A stretch of 64,000 nt of DNA from Brenneria populi (GCF_036016195.1 NZ_JAYWTM010000001.1:620001-684000), one strand, 5' to 3'; numbered from the stretch's first letter, positions 26,128 to 35,277 are shown. Program-made: numbers and translations. The notes: generated by a model not told the origin, from the sequence alone.

Positions 26128-26757
26128 ATGTTAACCACCATGCGCCGCCACGCGACCACGCTGGCGCTTTTCGCCGCCGGCACCACCGCCTTAACGGCGG
26201 TCGTCAACCGCTTGACCGAACCGACCATCGCGCATCAGACCGCGTTGGAGCAAAAAAAGCTGTTGGATCAGGTTATCCCGGCGGAGATATACGATAATGC
26301 GTTGCAGCAAGAGTGTTACACCGTCACCGACGCGGCATTGGGATCGGCTTCCGCGCACCGGGTATTCATCGCCCGCAAAGCCGGCGTCCCCGTTGCCGCG
26401 GCCGTGGAAAGCACCGCGCCGGACGGCTATTCAGGCGCGATCGACATACTGATTGGCGCGGATTTTAATGCTAATGTGCTGGGGGCGCGCGTCACCGAGC
26501 ATCATGAAACACCGGGATTAGGCGATAAAATAGACGTGCGTATTTCGGACTGGATTACGCATTTTAGCGGGCAACGCGTGCAAAACGCCGCCGACGCCCG
26601 CTGGGCGGTAAAAAAAGAGGGCGGCGCGTTCGATCAGTTTACCGGCGCGACCATTACGCCCCGCGCGGTGATTAATAGCATCAAACGCAGCGCGCTGTAT
26701 TTGGAAACCTTACCGGCCCAACTGCCTTCCCTGCCTGCCTGCGGAGAGAGCCAATGA
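26128..26757 (+). CDS. rsxG: Rsx/Rnf electron transport complex subunit RsxG
   Basis: A 209-residue subunit with one N-terminal helix (about 12-28) and a periplasmic FMN-binding domain. The flavinylation motif, in which a Thr carries FMN, is seen as FTGATITPRAVINSIK (about 171-186). Family stretches GYSGAIDILIGADFNANVLG and EHHETPGLGDKID (about 110-140) are present. The last four bases overlap the rsxE start (ATGA). Homologous to NqrC. Confidence 0.95.
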   Translation: MLTTMRRHATTLALFAAGTTALTAVVNRLTEPTIAHQTALEQKKLLDQVIPAEIYDNALQQECYTVTDAALGSASAHRVFIARKAGVPVAAAVESTAPDGYSGAIDILIGADFNANVLGARVTEHHETPGLGDKIDVRISDWITHFSGQRVQNAADARWAVKKEGGAFDQFTGATITPRAVINSIKRSALYLETLPAQLPSLPACGESQ

Positions 26758-27455
26758 GTGAAGCGAAACGCCTTTTAGCCCAGGGGCTATGGAAAAACAA
26801 TTCGGCGCTGGTGCAGCTGCTTGGGCTGTGCCCGCTGCTGGCGGTCTCCTCCACCGCGACCAACGCGCTGGGGCTCGGGCTGGCGACGACGCTGGTATTA
26901 GTCCTCACCAATGCCTCGGTCTCGGCGCTGCGGCGCTGGGTTGCCGCGGAAATCCGCATCCCGATTTATATTATGCTGATCGCCTCCGTAGTCAGCGCGG
27001 TGCAGATGCTGATCAATGCTTACGCTTACGGACTATACCAATCGCTGGGCATTTTTATCCCGCTGATCACCACCAACTGCATCGTTATCGGCCGCGCGGA
27101 GGCCTATGCGTCGAAAAACCCGGTGGGACTTTCCGCGCTGGACGGCCTGGCGATGGGGCTAGGCGCCACCAGCGCGCTGTTTGTTCTGGGCGCGCTGCGC
27201 GAGATTGTCGGCAACGGCACCCTATTCGACGGCGCCGATTTGCTGCTGGGCGACTGGGCCAAAGCGCTGCGCATCGAGGTGGTGCACCTGGATTCTCCGT
27301 TTCTGCTCGCCATGCTGCCCCCCGGCGCCTTTATCGGGCTGGGGCTGATGCTGGCGCTGAAATATCTGATTGATGAAAAAATGAAGCGCCGTCAGGCCAG
27401 GATCGCCGCGGGCGTCAAGTCCTCGCCGGCGAACGTATCCGGAGAGAGAGTATGA
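26754..27455 (+). CDS. rsxE: Rsx/Rnf electron transport complex subunit RsxE
   Basis: Six-helix membrane subunit of 233 residues, homologous to RsxA and NqrD. Conserved NNSALVQLLGLCPLLAVS (about 14) and IPLITTNCIVIGRAEAYASK (about 101) match the paired Cys-bearing regions of RsxA in inverted topology. The C-terminus is a basic tail. It overlaps rsxG by four bases and nth by four bases (ATGA), so nth is translated from the same message. Confidence 0.95.
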   Translation: MSEAKRLLAQGLWKNNSALVQLLGLCPLLAVSSTATNALGLGLATTLVLVLTNASVSALRRWVAAEIRIPIYIMLIASVVSAVQMLINAYAYGLYQSLGIFIPLITTNCIVIGRAEAYASKNPVGLSALDGLAMGLGATSALFVLGALREIVGNGTLFDGADLLLGDWAKALRIEVVHLDSPFLLAMLPPGAFIGLGLMLALKYLIDEKMKRRQARIAAGVKSSPANVSGERV

Positions 27456-28087
27456 ATAAACAAAAACGGATTGAAATTTTAAGCCGGCTGCGGGCGAACG
27501 ATCCCCATCCCACCACGGAACTGCGATACACCACGCCGTTCGAACTGCTGATCGCCGTGCTGCTTTCCGCGCAGGCGACCGATGTCAGCGTGAACAAAGC
27601 GACGGCCAGGCTCTACCCCGTCGCCAATACGCCGCAGGCGATGCTCGAGCTGGGCGTCGAAGGCGTCAAAAGCTATATCAAGACCATCGGCCTGTTTAAT
27701 AGCAAAGCGGAAAACGTGATAAAAACCTGCCGCATACTGATGGAGAAACATCAAGGCCAGGTGCCGGAAGACCGCGCCGCCCTCGAGGCCCTGCCCGGCG
27801 TGGGCCGTAAAACGGCCAATGTGGTGCTCAATACCGCCTTCGGCTGGCCGACCATCGCCGTCGATACGCATATTTTTCGCGTCTGCAACCGCACCGGCTT
27901 CGCCCCGGGCAAAAACGTCGAGCAGGTTGAAGAGAAACTGCTGAAGGTGGTGCCGGCCGAGTTTAAGGTCGATTGCCACCACTGGCTGATCCTGCACGGC
28001 AGATATACCTGCATCGCCCGCAAGCCCCGCTGCGGCTCCTGCCTGATCGAAGATTTGTGCGAATACAAAGAGAAAATTTACGCCTAG
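27452..28087 (+). CDS. nth: Endonuclease III
   Basis: Bifunctional DNA glycosylase/AP lyase removing oxidised pyrimidines in base excision repair; 211 residues like E. coli Nth. The helix-hairpin-helix LPGVGRKTANVVLN (about 113) holds the catalytic Lys, and the Asp in AVDTHIFRVCNR (about 138) is the second catalytic residue. The C-terminal [4Fe-4S] loop has the exact C-X6-C-X2-C-X5-C spacing (CIARKPRCGSCLIEDLC). Last gene of the rsx operon, as in E. coli, linking an oxidative-stress-sensing reductase with oxidative base repair. Confidence 0.97.
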   Translation: MNKQKRIEILSRLRANDPHPTTELRYTTPFELLIAVLLSAQATDVSVNKATARLYPVANTPQAMLELGVEGVKSYIKTIGLFNSKAENVIKTCRILMEKHQGQVPEDRAALEALPGVGRKTANVVLNTAFGWPTIAVDTHIFRVCNRTGFAPGKNVEQVEEKLLKVVPAEFKVDCHHWLILHGRYTCIARKPRCGSCLIEDLCEYKEKIYA

Positions 28088-28176
28088 CGAAGACAACGTA
28101 AATCCTCCCTTTGCCGTCATGCCCGCGGCCGCAGTCGGGCACCTCCGCAGCGGCGCGTGTCTGGAACAACAGAGCG

Positions 28177-29151
28177 TTATTTTACCGGTAGGGTGATATC
28201 TTTAAACATGGCTTCGATCTCTTCATTCGAACGCAGCGCCACCGCGGTATCCACTACGTCACGCGTCAGGTGCGGCGCAAAACGTTGAATGAAGTCATAC
28301 ATATAGCTTCTCAGGAAGGTACTGCGGCGAAAGCCGATTTTGGTGGTGCTGTAGCTAAATATCTGGTTTACGTTGATCTTCACCAAATCGGTTTCTATTT
28401 GCGGATCGATCGCCATGTTGGCGATCACCCCAATCCCCAGCCCCAGACGCACGTAGGTTTTGATCACATCCGCGTCGGTGGCGGTAAACACGATACGCGG
28501 CGTCAGGCCGGCGCGGTTGAAGGCGGTATCGAGTTCGGAGCGGCCGGTGAATCCGAAGGTATAGGTCACTATCGGATAAGACGCCAGCTCCTCGATGGAG
28601 ATATCCGTTTTCGACGCCAGCGGATGATCGGGCTTCACTACCACCGCGCGGTTCCAATGGTAACAAGGCAACATGATTAAATCGTCGTAGAGGTGCAGCG
28701 CTTCGGTGGCGATGGCGAAATCGGCGGAGCCTTTGGCCACCGCTTCCGCAATCTGCGTCGGCGACCCCTGATGCATATGCAGCGATACCCGGGGATAGCG
28801 TTCAATAAACCCTTTGATCACCTGAGGCAGCGCGTAACGCGCCTGGGTATGCGTGGTGGCGACATACAGCGACCCCTTGTCAGGATAGGTGTGTTCGCCG
28901 GCGACGGCCTTAATGGCGTCGACTTTGGAAAGAACCTCGCGCGCAATCCGAATGACTTCTTGCCCGGCCGGCGTCACCTGCGTCAGATGCTTCCCGCTGC
29001 GGGCGAAAATCTGAATGCCCAGCTCATCTTCCAACATTCTTACCTGTTTGCTGATCCCGGGCTGAGAGGTATACAACCCTTCCGCGGTAGAGGACACATT
29101 CAGGTTGTGATTAACAACTTCAACAATATAACGAAGCTGTTGCAGTTTCAT
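28177..29151 (-). CDS. cysB: LysR-type regulator CysB
   Basis: Master activator of cysteine biosynthesis and sulfate assimilation, responding to N-acetylserine. The 324-residue product aligns closely with E. coli CysB. The N-terminal helix-turn-helix is MKLQQLRYIVEVVNHNLNVS then TAEGLYTSQPGISKQVRMLE. The effector domain has ATTHTQARYALPQVIKGFIE (about 98) and the inducer-site-like TYTFGFTGRSELDTAF (about 198), with the C-terminal FRRSTFLRSYMYDFIQ segment. It lies downstream of topA in the same direction, as in E. coli. The 563-bp gap between them contains two repeats and the cysB promoter. Confidence 0.97.
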   Translation of the reverse strand: MKLQQLRYIVEVVNHNLNVSSTAEGLYTSQPGISKQVRMLEDELGIQIFARSGKHLTQVTPAGQEVIRIAREVLSKVDAIKAVAGEHTYPDKGSLYVATTHTQARYALPQVIKGFIERYPRVSLHMHQGSPTQIAEAVAKGSADFAIATEALHLYDDLIMLPCYHWNRAVVVKPDHPLASKTDISIEELASYPIVTYTFGFTGRSELDTAFNRAGLTPRIVFTATDADVIKTYVRLGLGIGVIANMAIDPQIETDLVKINVNQIFSYSTTKIGFRRSTFLRSYMYDFIQRFAPHLTRDVVDTAVALRSNEEIEAMFKDITLPVK

Positions 29152-29413
29152 AATTTATCCCATTTTCTATTGAATTATGCGCACGCCATCCAAGATTCTG
29201 ACGATGTTCCATTTGCTCAAATCGTTTTTCGCACCTTAGTCGTCCGGTGCATATTTTCATCAATTAATGTCATTTAATCATAAAAATAGTTTTTATATAA
29301 CCACTATTGAATCTCTTATAAAAAGAAACCCCGGCCCGCGGTGGAAAAATGCGCTCTCACGTCCAATCCAGGAAAACGGTAGTATAGCGCGCGAGGGAGT
29401 GATGAAAAAAGAA
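29152..29413. other. Region upstream of cysB
   Basis: A 262-bp AT-rich stretch between the cysB start and the first repeat. It must hold the cysB promoter. I see no small gene and no clear regulator palindrome; short frames here look like chance. Confidence 0.4.
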
Positions 29414-29548
29414 GGCGTTATGCCTAATGCCGATCGTTTAAGCATCGAGATACACGGGGCGACCACCGGGGTGAGGCGTCCCTACGGGAATCTCCCCCCG
29501 GTGTTTCCCCTAAAAACCGGCCTAAGTGACCAGCATTTGGCGTTATGC
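29414..29548 (+). repeat. Structured dispersed repeat, copy R3
   Basis: Contains the family start AATGCCGATCGTTTAAG and core stem arms ACCGGGG and CCCCGGT. The copy is flanked by the direct repeat GGCGTTATGCCTA (29414-29426 and 29539-29551), the second of which joins it to copy R4. It lies between topA and cysB. Confidence 0.88.
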
Positions 29549-29670
29549 CTATATTGATGGTTTAAGAATCGAGAGATGCGGAGCGACCACGGGACGAGGC
29601 GTCGTCAGCGGAAAACCTCCCCCCGTGTTTCGCCTAAAGATAGGCTTAAGCGCCGGTATTAAGCATTATG
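29541..29670 (+). repeat. Structured dispersed repeat, copy R4
   Basis: A more diverged tandem neighbour of R3 with a different left end (TATTGATGGTTTAAG). The core arms are ACGGG(A) and CCCCCGT, and the right end, AAGCGCCGGTATTA, is nearly complementary to the family left end. It closes with CATTATGCC, related to the R3 flank. Confidence 0.8.
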
Positions 29671-29714
29671 CCCGCCAGGGCGGACATAACGGCGGCAACG
29701 CGTCGGAGATGGGA

Positions 29715-32312
29715 TTATTTCTTTCCTTCGACCCATTTGCCATCGACATAAAATGCCGACCACCCGGTCGCCTTGCCCTCTTTCTCTGAAGCGACATACT
29801 GCTGCTTAGTCTTGCGGCTAAAACGCACCATGGTTTTGTTGCCGTCTTTATCGACCAGAGGCGCCTGCGCCAGATAACGCATTTTCTCCGGCAGGCGATC
29901 TTTAAAGCGCACCAGCTCTTCCACCAACGGAGCGCGCGTCTCGCGCGATTTCGGGAAGGTGTTGGCCGCCAGGAAAATACCGGCGGCGCCGTCGCGCAAC
30001 ACGAAGTAGGCGTCGGATTTTTCACACGGCAGCTCCGGCAGCGGAACCGGGTCTTCCTTCGGCGGCGCGACTTCGCCGTTGCGCAGAATTTTACGCGTAT
30101 TGCCGCATGCTTCATTGGTGCAGGCCATGTATTTGCCAAAACGGCCCATCTTCATATGCATTTCCGCGCCGCATTTTTCACATTCCACCACCGGGCCGTC
30201 GTAGCCCTTAATGCGAAATTCGCCGACCTCGATTTCATAACCGTCGCAGGCGGGATTATTGCCGCACACGTGCAGCTTACGCTGATTGTCGATCAGGTAG
30301 CTGTCCATTGCCGTACCGCATTTGGGGCAACGGCGCCGCGCGCGCAGCGCATTGGTTTCCGCCTCGTCGCCTTCCAGTACGTTAAGCACCTCGGCTTCCG
30401 GGATCAGGTTAATCGTGGTTTTGCAACGCTCTTTCGGCGGCAGCGCATAGCCGGAACACCCCAGAAAGACCCCGGTACTGGCGGTACGAATCCCCATTTT
30501 ACGGCCGCAGGTCGGGCAGTCGATGCTGGTCAGAATCATTTGATTGGGCCGCATGCCGCCTTTTTCAGGCTCCTGCTCCGCGGTCTCCAAACGCTGGCTG
30601 AACTCGGCAAAAAAATCGTCCAGCACGGCTTTCCACTGCGCCTGGTTGTTCGCCACCTGGTCCAGGCTGCTTTCCATGCGCGCGGTGAAGTCGTAACTCA
30701 TCAGCTCGCGAAAGTTCTCTTCCAGCCGATCGGTGACGATCTCGCCCATTTTTTCGGCGTAGAAACGGCGATTCTCCACCCGAACATAGCCGCGATCCTG
30801 AATGGTCGAAATGATCGACGCATAGGTGGAAGGACGGCCGATACCGCGCTTCTCCAGCTCTTTAACCAGAGAAGCATCGCTATAGCGCGCCGGCGGCTTG
30901 GTAAAGTGCTGGCTCGGCAGCAGCTGTTGCAGCGCCAGCGGTTCGCCGACGGCCACCGCGGGCAGCGTGCGATCTTCATCGTTTTTACGCAGCGCCGGCA
31001 TAACCTTCGTCCAGCCGTCAAAGCGCAGGGTGCGGCCTTTGGCGCGCAGTTGATAGGCGGCGGCGTTAACAATCAGCGTGGTGGAGTCGTACTTCGCCGG
31101 CGTCATCTGACAGGCGACGAACTGACGCCAAATCAGCTGATACAGCTTCTGCGCGTCCGCTTCCATATCTTTCAAATGGTCGGCGAGCACTTTCACATCC
31201 GAAGGGCGAATCGCTTCGTGCGCTTCCTGTGAATTTTCCTTGCTGCTGTAGTGATTCGCCGCATCCGGCAGATAATTCTTGCCGAACTCCTTGCCGATAT
31301 AGTCTCGCACCATGGTCAGCGCGTCCTGACTCAAATTGGTCGAATCGGTACGCATGTAGGTAATGTGGCCCGCTTCATACAGACGCTGCGCCATCATCAT
31401 GGTCTTTTTCACGCCGAATCCCAGACGGGTGCTGGCGGCCTGCTGCAGCGTAGAGGTGATAAACGGCGCCCCGGGCTTACTGCTGGTGGGCTTATCTTCC
31501 CGTTCCGCCACCGCGTAGTCGGCTTTTTCCAACAGACTGACGGCGGCCTGCGTCTGCGCTTTATTGACCGGTTTAAACGGCTTGCCGTTGAAGTGGGTCA
31601 CCTGCATCTGCAGCCGGGTATCGCCGCTCGCCAGCAAATCCGCGTGCAGTTCCCAATACTCTTCGGGCACGAAGGCTTTAATTTCGCGTTCGCGATCGAC
31701 AATCAGACGCACCGCCACCGACTGCACGCGCCCGGCGGACAGCCCGCGGGCGATCTTTTTCCACAATAAGGGCGACACCATATAGCCCACCACCCGGTCC
31801 ATAAACCGGCGGGCCTGCTGGGCATTCACGCGATCGATATTTAACTTGTCCGGATTTTCGAACGCCTGCTGAATCGCGTTTTTGGTGATCTCATTAAAAA
31901 CGACGCGGCTGAAACGCTTATCGTCGCCGCCGATGATTTCCCGCAGGTGCCAGGCGATGGCTTCCCCTTCACGGTCAAGGTCGGTTGCGAGATAGATATG
32001 ATCGGCATTTTCCGCCAGCGTTTTTAGCTCGGAAACCACCTTCTCCTTGCCGGGCAAAATCTCATAGTTCGCTTTCCACCCGTGATAAGGATCGACGCCC
32101 ATGCGATTCACCAGCGCGGATTTCTCATCCTTTTTGACGGCTTTTTTCGTTTTGTCTTTGGCTGAGTCCGCGCTCTTTTTACTGGCTGAGCCACTGGTCG
32201 GCAAATCGCGCACATGACCGACGCTGGATTTAACCACGTAGGCATTGCCCAAATACTTATTGATCGTTTTGGCTTTTGCCGGGGACTCAACTATAACGAG
32301 AGCTTTACCCAT
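29715..32312 (-). CDS. topA: DNA topoisomerase I
   Basis: Type IA topoisomerase that relaxes negative supercoils; 865 residues, the E. coli length. The N-terminal TOPRIM domain starts MGKALVIVESPAKAKTINKY, with the metal Asp motif YLATDLDREGEAIAWHL (about 105). The active-site Tyr is in HITYMRTDSTNLSQDA (about 319). Three C-terminal zinc-finger-type modules follow: CPTCGRKMGIR, CPKCGTAMDSYL and CEKCGAEMHMKMGRFGKY with ACTNEAC, then a basic zinc-ribbon-like tail. The ATG at 32312 matches the conserved MGKAL start; a start at 32381 adds 23 unconserved residues. Neighbours cysB and yciN are as in E. coli. Confidence 0.98.
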   Translation of the reverse strand: MGKALVIVESPAKAKTINKYLGNAYVVKSSVGHVRDLPTSGSASKKSADSAKDKTKKAVKKDEKSALVNRMGVDPYHGWKANYEILPGKEKVVSELKTLAENADHIYLATDLDREGEAIAWHLREIIGGDDKRFSRVVFNEITKNAIQQAFENPDKLNIDRVNAQQARRFMDRVVGYMVSPLLWKKIARGLSAGRVQSVAVRLIVDREREIKAFVPEEYWELHADLLASGDTRLQMQVTHFNGKPFKPVNKAQTQAAVSLLEKADYAVAEREDKPTSSKPGAPFITSTLQQAASTRLGFGVKKTMMMAQRLYEAGHITYMRTDSTNLSQDALTMVRDYIGKEFGKNYLPDAANHYSSKENSQEAHEAIRPSDVKVLADHLKDMEADAQKLYQLIWRQFVACQMTPAKYDSTTLIVNAAAYQLRAKGRTLRFDGWTKVMPALRKNDEDRTLPAVAVGEPLALQQLLPSQHFTKPPARYSDASLVKELEKRGIGRPSTYASIISTIQDRGYVRVENRRFYAEKMGEIVTDRLEENFRELMSYDFTARMESSLDQVANNQAQWKAVLDDFFAEFSQRLETAEQEPEKGGMRPNQMILTSIDCPTCGRKMGIRTASTGVFLGCSGYALPPKERCKTTINLIPEAEVLNVLEGDEAETNALRARRRCPKCGTAMDSYLIDNQRKLHVCGNNPACDGYEIEVGEFRIKGYDGPVVECEKCGAEMHMKMGRFGKYMACTNEACGNTRKILRNGEVAPPKEDPVPLPELPCEKSDAYFVLRDGAAGIFLAANTFPKSRETRAPLVEELVRFKDRLPEKMRYLAQAPLVDKDGNKTMVRFSRKTKQQYVASEKEGKATGWSAFYVDGKWVEGKK

Positions 32313-32820
32313 ATGTACTATTACCTGCTGAATTCTTCTGAAAATCAGATATCTTTTGGGGGCACCCGCCGACGGAAACAAGGGCGGATGCTCGATTAAT
32401 TGTGGATCATGGCGCGTTTCGCTCGTTTATTGCAGCTGAGCGGCGCCAGGCGACATCTCTGCCGTAATCCGCACGTTCGGTCTGAATAATAACGCGTTTA
32501 TTTCAACATCAGATAAATGCCACCGTCATGACGCCACGACGTAAAGAATTAATTCCACTGACCGCGCAAAATCCCACACTCTACCTGATAAATGACGTCA
32601 CGCAACCTAATTAGCATGGAAAAACCGTTTCATCCACTCCGGGATGAGTTCGGTATCGGCCGGCAAGTGACTAAAACTTAGCGCATTTGCGATAAAATAT
32701 ATCGGAGAAGTACAATCATGGGTAACGCCTGATTCGCTATGGCGTCTTCACGCCTGCCGCATGAAGATGTACCTGACGCAGGCAACATCGCTTTGCATAA
32801 TACTTTGGAGTACGTAACCC
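32313..32820. other. topA-yciN divergent intergenic region
   Basis: A 508-bp gap expected to contain the topA promoters, which in E. coli are multiple and supercoiling- and heat-responsive, and the yciN promoter. I see no repeat copy, no RNA gene and no convincing ORF. Short GC hairpins occur near 32730-32790, just before yciN. No promoter could be assigned confidently by eye. Confidence 0.45.
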
Positions 32821-33090
32821 ATGTCCGATGAAATTCAGATAAGCAACGAAAGAACCCCGATCGACCGCAAGACCTTACTCGCCGAAGCCAATGCCATCAT
32901 CCAGAATCACGGCGACTATCTGCACGGCATGGCGGCCGACGATGTTGAACAAAAAAATAACGTGCTGGTGTTTCGCGGCGAGTTTTTCCTCGATGACAAC
33001 GGTCTGCCCACCTTAAAAACCACCGCCGTGTTTAACATGTTCAAACATCTGGCCCACGTGCTGTCGGAAAAATATTATCTGATCGATTAA
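32821..33090 (+). CDS. yciN: YciN family protein (DUF2498)
   Basis: A small, acidic cytoplasmic protein of 89 residues. It is clearly YciN: PIDRKTLLAEANAIIQNH near residue 13 and the near-invariant TAVFNMFKHLAHVLSEKYYL at the C-terminus. Its biochemical role is unknown. The ATG lies about 10 bp after GGAG. Position between topA and sohB is conserved with E. coli. Confidence 0.93.
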   Translation: MSDEIQISNERTPIDRKTLLAEANAIIQNHGDYLHGMAADDVEQKNNVLVFRGEFFLDDNGLPTLKTTAVFNMFKHLAHVLSEKYYLID

Positions 33091-33099
33091 ACGCCGTCG

Positions 33100-33121
33100 C
33101 CCGCGCTCAACGCGGGCGGCG
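33100..33121. terminator. GC hairpin between yciN and sohB
   Basis: GCCCGCG and CGCGGGC arms with a short loop lie in the 74-bp gap between convergent yciN and sohB. No T-run follows, so it is only a likely terminator. Confidence 0.45.
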
Positions 33122-33164
33122 AACATCAGCGCCTCATCATAGAGGATGGTTTGTAGAAGAGGGT

Positions 33165-34208
33165 TTATAGCGGATAGTTTCCCCGCTGCCACCAGCGCAG
33201 CATCAATCGCTCGGCGCTATCGCCCGCGCTACTCGTAAAACGTTCAATCAGGCGCTTACGGCGCGTATAACGCACGCCGAGCACCTCATATTTGTCCATC
33301 TCGGCGATCAGCAGGTCGTCGCTGGTGCCGATTTCATCGACCAGCCCCAACGCCTTGGCCTGGGTGCCGAACCAGTGTTCGCCGGTCGCCACCGAATCAA
33401 TATCCAGCGCCGGACGCATCTGGTGAACGAACTGTTTAAACAGGCCGTGCGTAACGTTCAACTCCTCGCGGAATTTCTCGCGCCCCTGCTCGGTATTCTC
33501 GCCAAACAGCGTCAGCGTGCGCTTAAACTCGCCCGCGGTGTGCAGTTCGACATCAATATCCTTGTTCTTCAGCAGACGGTTGAAGTTGGGAATTTGCGCC
33601 ACCACGCCAATGGATCCGACGATCGCGAACGGCGCGGCGACAATGCGGTCGGCGACGCAGGCCATCATGTACCCGCCGCTGGCGGCCACTTTGTCGACCG
33701 CCACGGTCAGCTTAATCCCGCCCTGGCGCAGCCTTTGCAGCTGAGAAGCGGCAAGGCCGTAGCCATGCACCACCCCGCCGGGGCTCTCCAGGCGCAGCAG
33801 CACCTGGTCCTGCGGTTTGGCGACCGCAAGCACCGCCGAGACCTCTTCACGCAGCGAATTCACCTCGCCGGCATCCATACCGCCGTTGAAATCCAGCACA
33901 TACAGACAGGATTTCGCCGGTTTCGCCTCACCGCGTTTCGCGCGCTGCTTTTCTTCTTTGACCTTGGCTTTTTCTTTCTTCTTCTCTTGCTTGGACAGTA
34001 GCTTACGCTCGGCATCGCTCATGTACGCCATCTGCATCTCTTGCTGCATATCGCGATACTGTTCCCCCAGATTGACGACCTGCAATTCACCTTTCCGCTG
34101 ACGTTTACGCTGCGCCATACCGAAGACCAGGACCATAAGCGCACCAATAGATAGAACGATGGTGAGCGCTTTAGCCAGGAATAAACCATACTGAGAAAGT
34201 AATTCCAC
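33165..34208 (-). CDS. sohB: Inner-membrane S49 peptidase SohB
   Basis: Signal-peptide-peptidase-A-like serine protease anchored by an N-terminal helix, active side thought to be periplasmic. The coiled, Lys/Glu-rich linker (about 60-95) precedes the S49 domain. RLESPGGVVHGYGLAASQLQ (about 140), VDKVAASGGYMMACVADRI (about 178, nucleophile Ser) and GSIGVVAQIPNFN (about 207) are seen, with TAGEFKRTLTLFGENTEQG carrying the Lys region. The GTG at 34208 gives a start like E. coli (MELLSEYGLFL there, VELLSQYGLFL here) and has GAGG upstream. The ATG five codons earlier overlaps that ribosome site. Total 347 residues. Confidence 0.94.
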   Translation of the reverse strand: MELLSQYGLFLAKALTIVLSIGALMVLVFGMAQRKRQRKGELQVVNLGEQYRDMQQEMQMAYMSDAERKLLSKQEKKKEKAKVKEEKQRAKRGEAKPAKSCLYVLDFNGGMDAGEVNSLREEVSAVLAVAKPQDQVLLRLESPGGVVHGYGLAASQLQRLRQGGIKLTVAVDKVAASGGYMMACVADRIVAAPFAIVGSIGVVAQIPNFNRLLKNKDIDVELHTAGEFKRTLTLFGENTEQGREKFREELNVTHGLFKQFVHQMRPALDIDSVATGEHWFGTQAKALGLVDEIGTSDDLLIAEMDKYEVLGVRYTRRKRLIERFTSSAGDSAERLMLRWWQRGNYPL

Positions 34209-34506
34209 AAATACCGCCCTCATTAGCCAAGTTGCAAAATATCATGCTGATTATACTCACTCAGCATCTCTTTAACCTAACCAATGCCACCCAGGATGGC
34301 GACGTTATTCGCGCCGTCTCCGCGCTTTCTGCTGCTTTTTAGCGCACCAACGGCCAGAAATGGCGTCAGTCTGATTGAAAACGGCGCCTGTTTCAGGCAT
34401 AAATCCGTCATCTTCATCCTATCGGATGCCTTTTCAACCAGATACCGGCATACCGCAATATATCCTGCGTTCATGAAGGCCGGTACGTCTGCAAGAGGGA
34501 TTGCCC

Positions 34507-35277
34507 GTGTATTACCAGCCCAAAAACGACCTGCTGCGACAGCGCATCATTCTGGTTACCGGCGCCGGCGACGGTATCGGCCGCGAGGCGGCGCTGACCT
34601 ATGCCCGTTTCGGCGCGCGTCTGATTCTGCTGGGACGCACCGAAAGCAAACTTCAGGCGGTGAAGCGGCAAATTCAAGAAGAGAACGAAGAGAACGGCGC
34701 CCAAGCGCAGATTATCGTCTGCGATATGCTGACGGCCGATGCGGCGCGATTTTTTCACCTGGCCGATGAGTTGGCCCAGACGGTTCCCCGCCTTGACGGC
34801 GTCCTGCATAACGCCGGACTGCTGGGGGAAATCGCCCCGATGGCGCGGCAGACGGCGGAGATCTGGCGCGACGTGATGCAGGTTAACGTCAACGCCACCT
34901 TTATGCTGACGCAGGCGTTACTGCCGCTGTTGCTGAAATCCCCCAGCCCGTCGCTGATTTTCACCAGCTCCAGCGTGGGGCGTCAGGGCCGGGCCGGCTG
35001 GGGCGCTTACTCGGTGTCGAAGTTCGCCACCGAAGGCATGATGCAGGTTTTGGCCGACGAATATCGCCAGCAAAACCTGAGGGTCAACTGCATCAACCCC
35101 GGCGGCACGCGCACCGGCATGCGCGCCGCGGCATTTCCCGATGAAGATCCTGATAAACTAAAAACTCCCGCGGACATTATGCCGCTATACCTCTACCTGA
35201 TGGGAGACGACAGCCGCCGCAAAACGGGCATGAGTTTTGATGCGCAGCCGGGTAGAAAACCAGGTCAGGCCGAATAG
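34507..35277 (+). CDS. yciK: Short-chain dehydrogenase YciK
   Basis: Cytosolic NAD(P)-dependent SDR of 256 residues. The cofactor loop is VTGAGDGIGREAALTYARFG (about 18), HNAGLLG (about 98), and the catalytic Ser...Tyr-X3-Lys is SSSVGRQGRAGWGAYSVSKF (about 155-174). The end, GDDSRRKTGMSFDAQPGRKP, is strongly YciK-like. The physiological substrate is unsettled. The GTG at 34507 is 6 bp after AGAGGGA and gives an N-terminus aligned with E. coli MHYQPK; a TTG six bases earlier is less likely. The gene precedes btuR by 17 bp and is probably cotranscribed with it. Confidence 0.93.
   Translation: MYYQPKNDLLRQRIILVTGAGDGIGREAALTYARFGARLILLGRTESKLQAVKRQIQEENEENGAQAQIIVCDMLTADAARFFHLADELAQTVPRLDGVLHNAGLLGEIAPMARQTAEIWRDVMQVNVNATFMLTQALLPLLLKSPSPSLIFTSSSVGRQGRAGWGAYSVSKFATEGMMQVLADEYRQQNLRVNCINPGGTRTGMRAAAFPDEDPDKLKTPADIMPLYLYLMGDDSRRKTGMSFDAQPGRKPGQAE

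Noticed and set aside
29414..29670. R3/R4 as rho-independent terminators or small RNA genes
   Set aside because: The hairpins are not followed by T-runs and no promoter is visible; repeat element is the better explanation.
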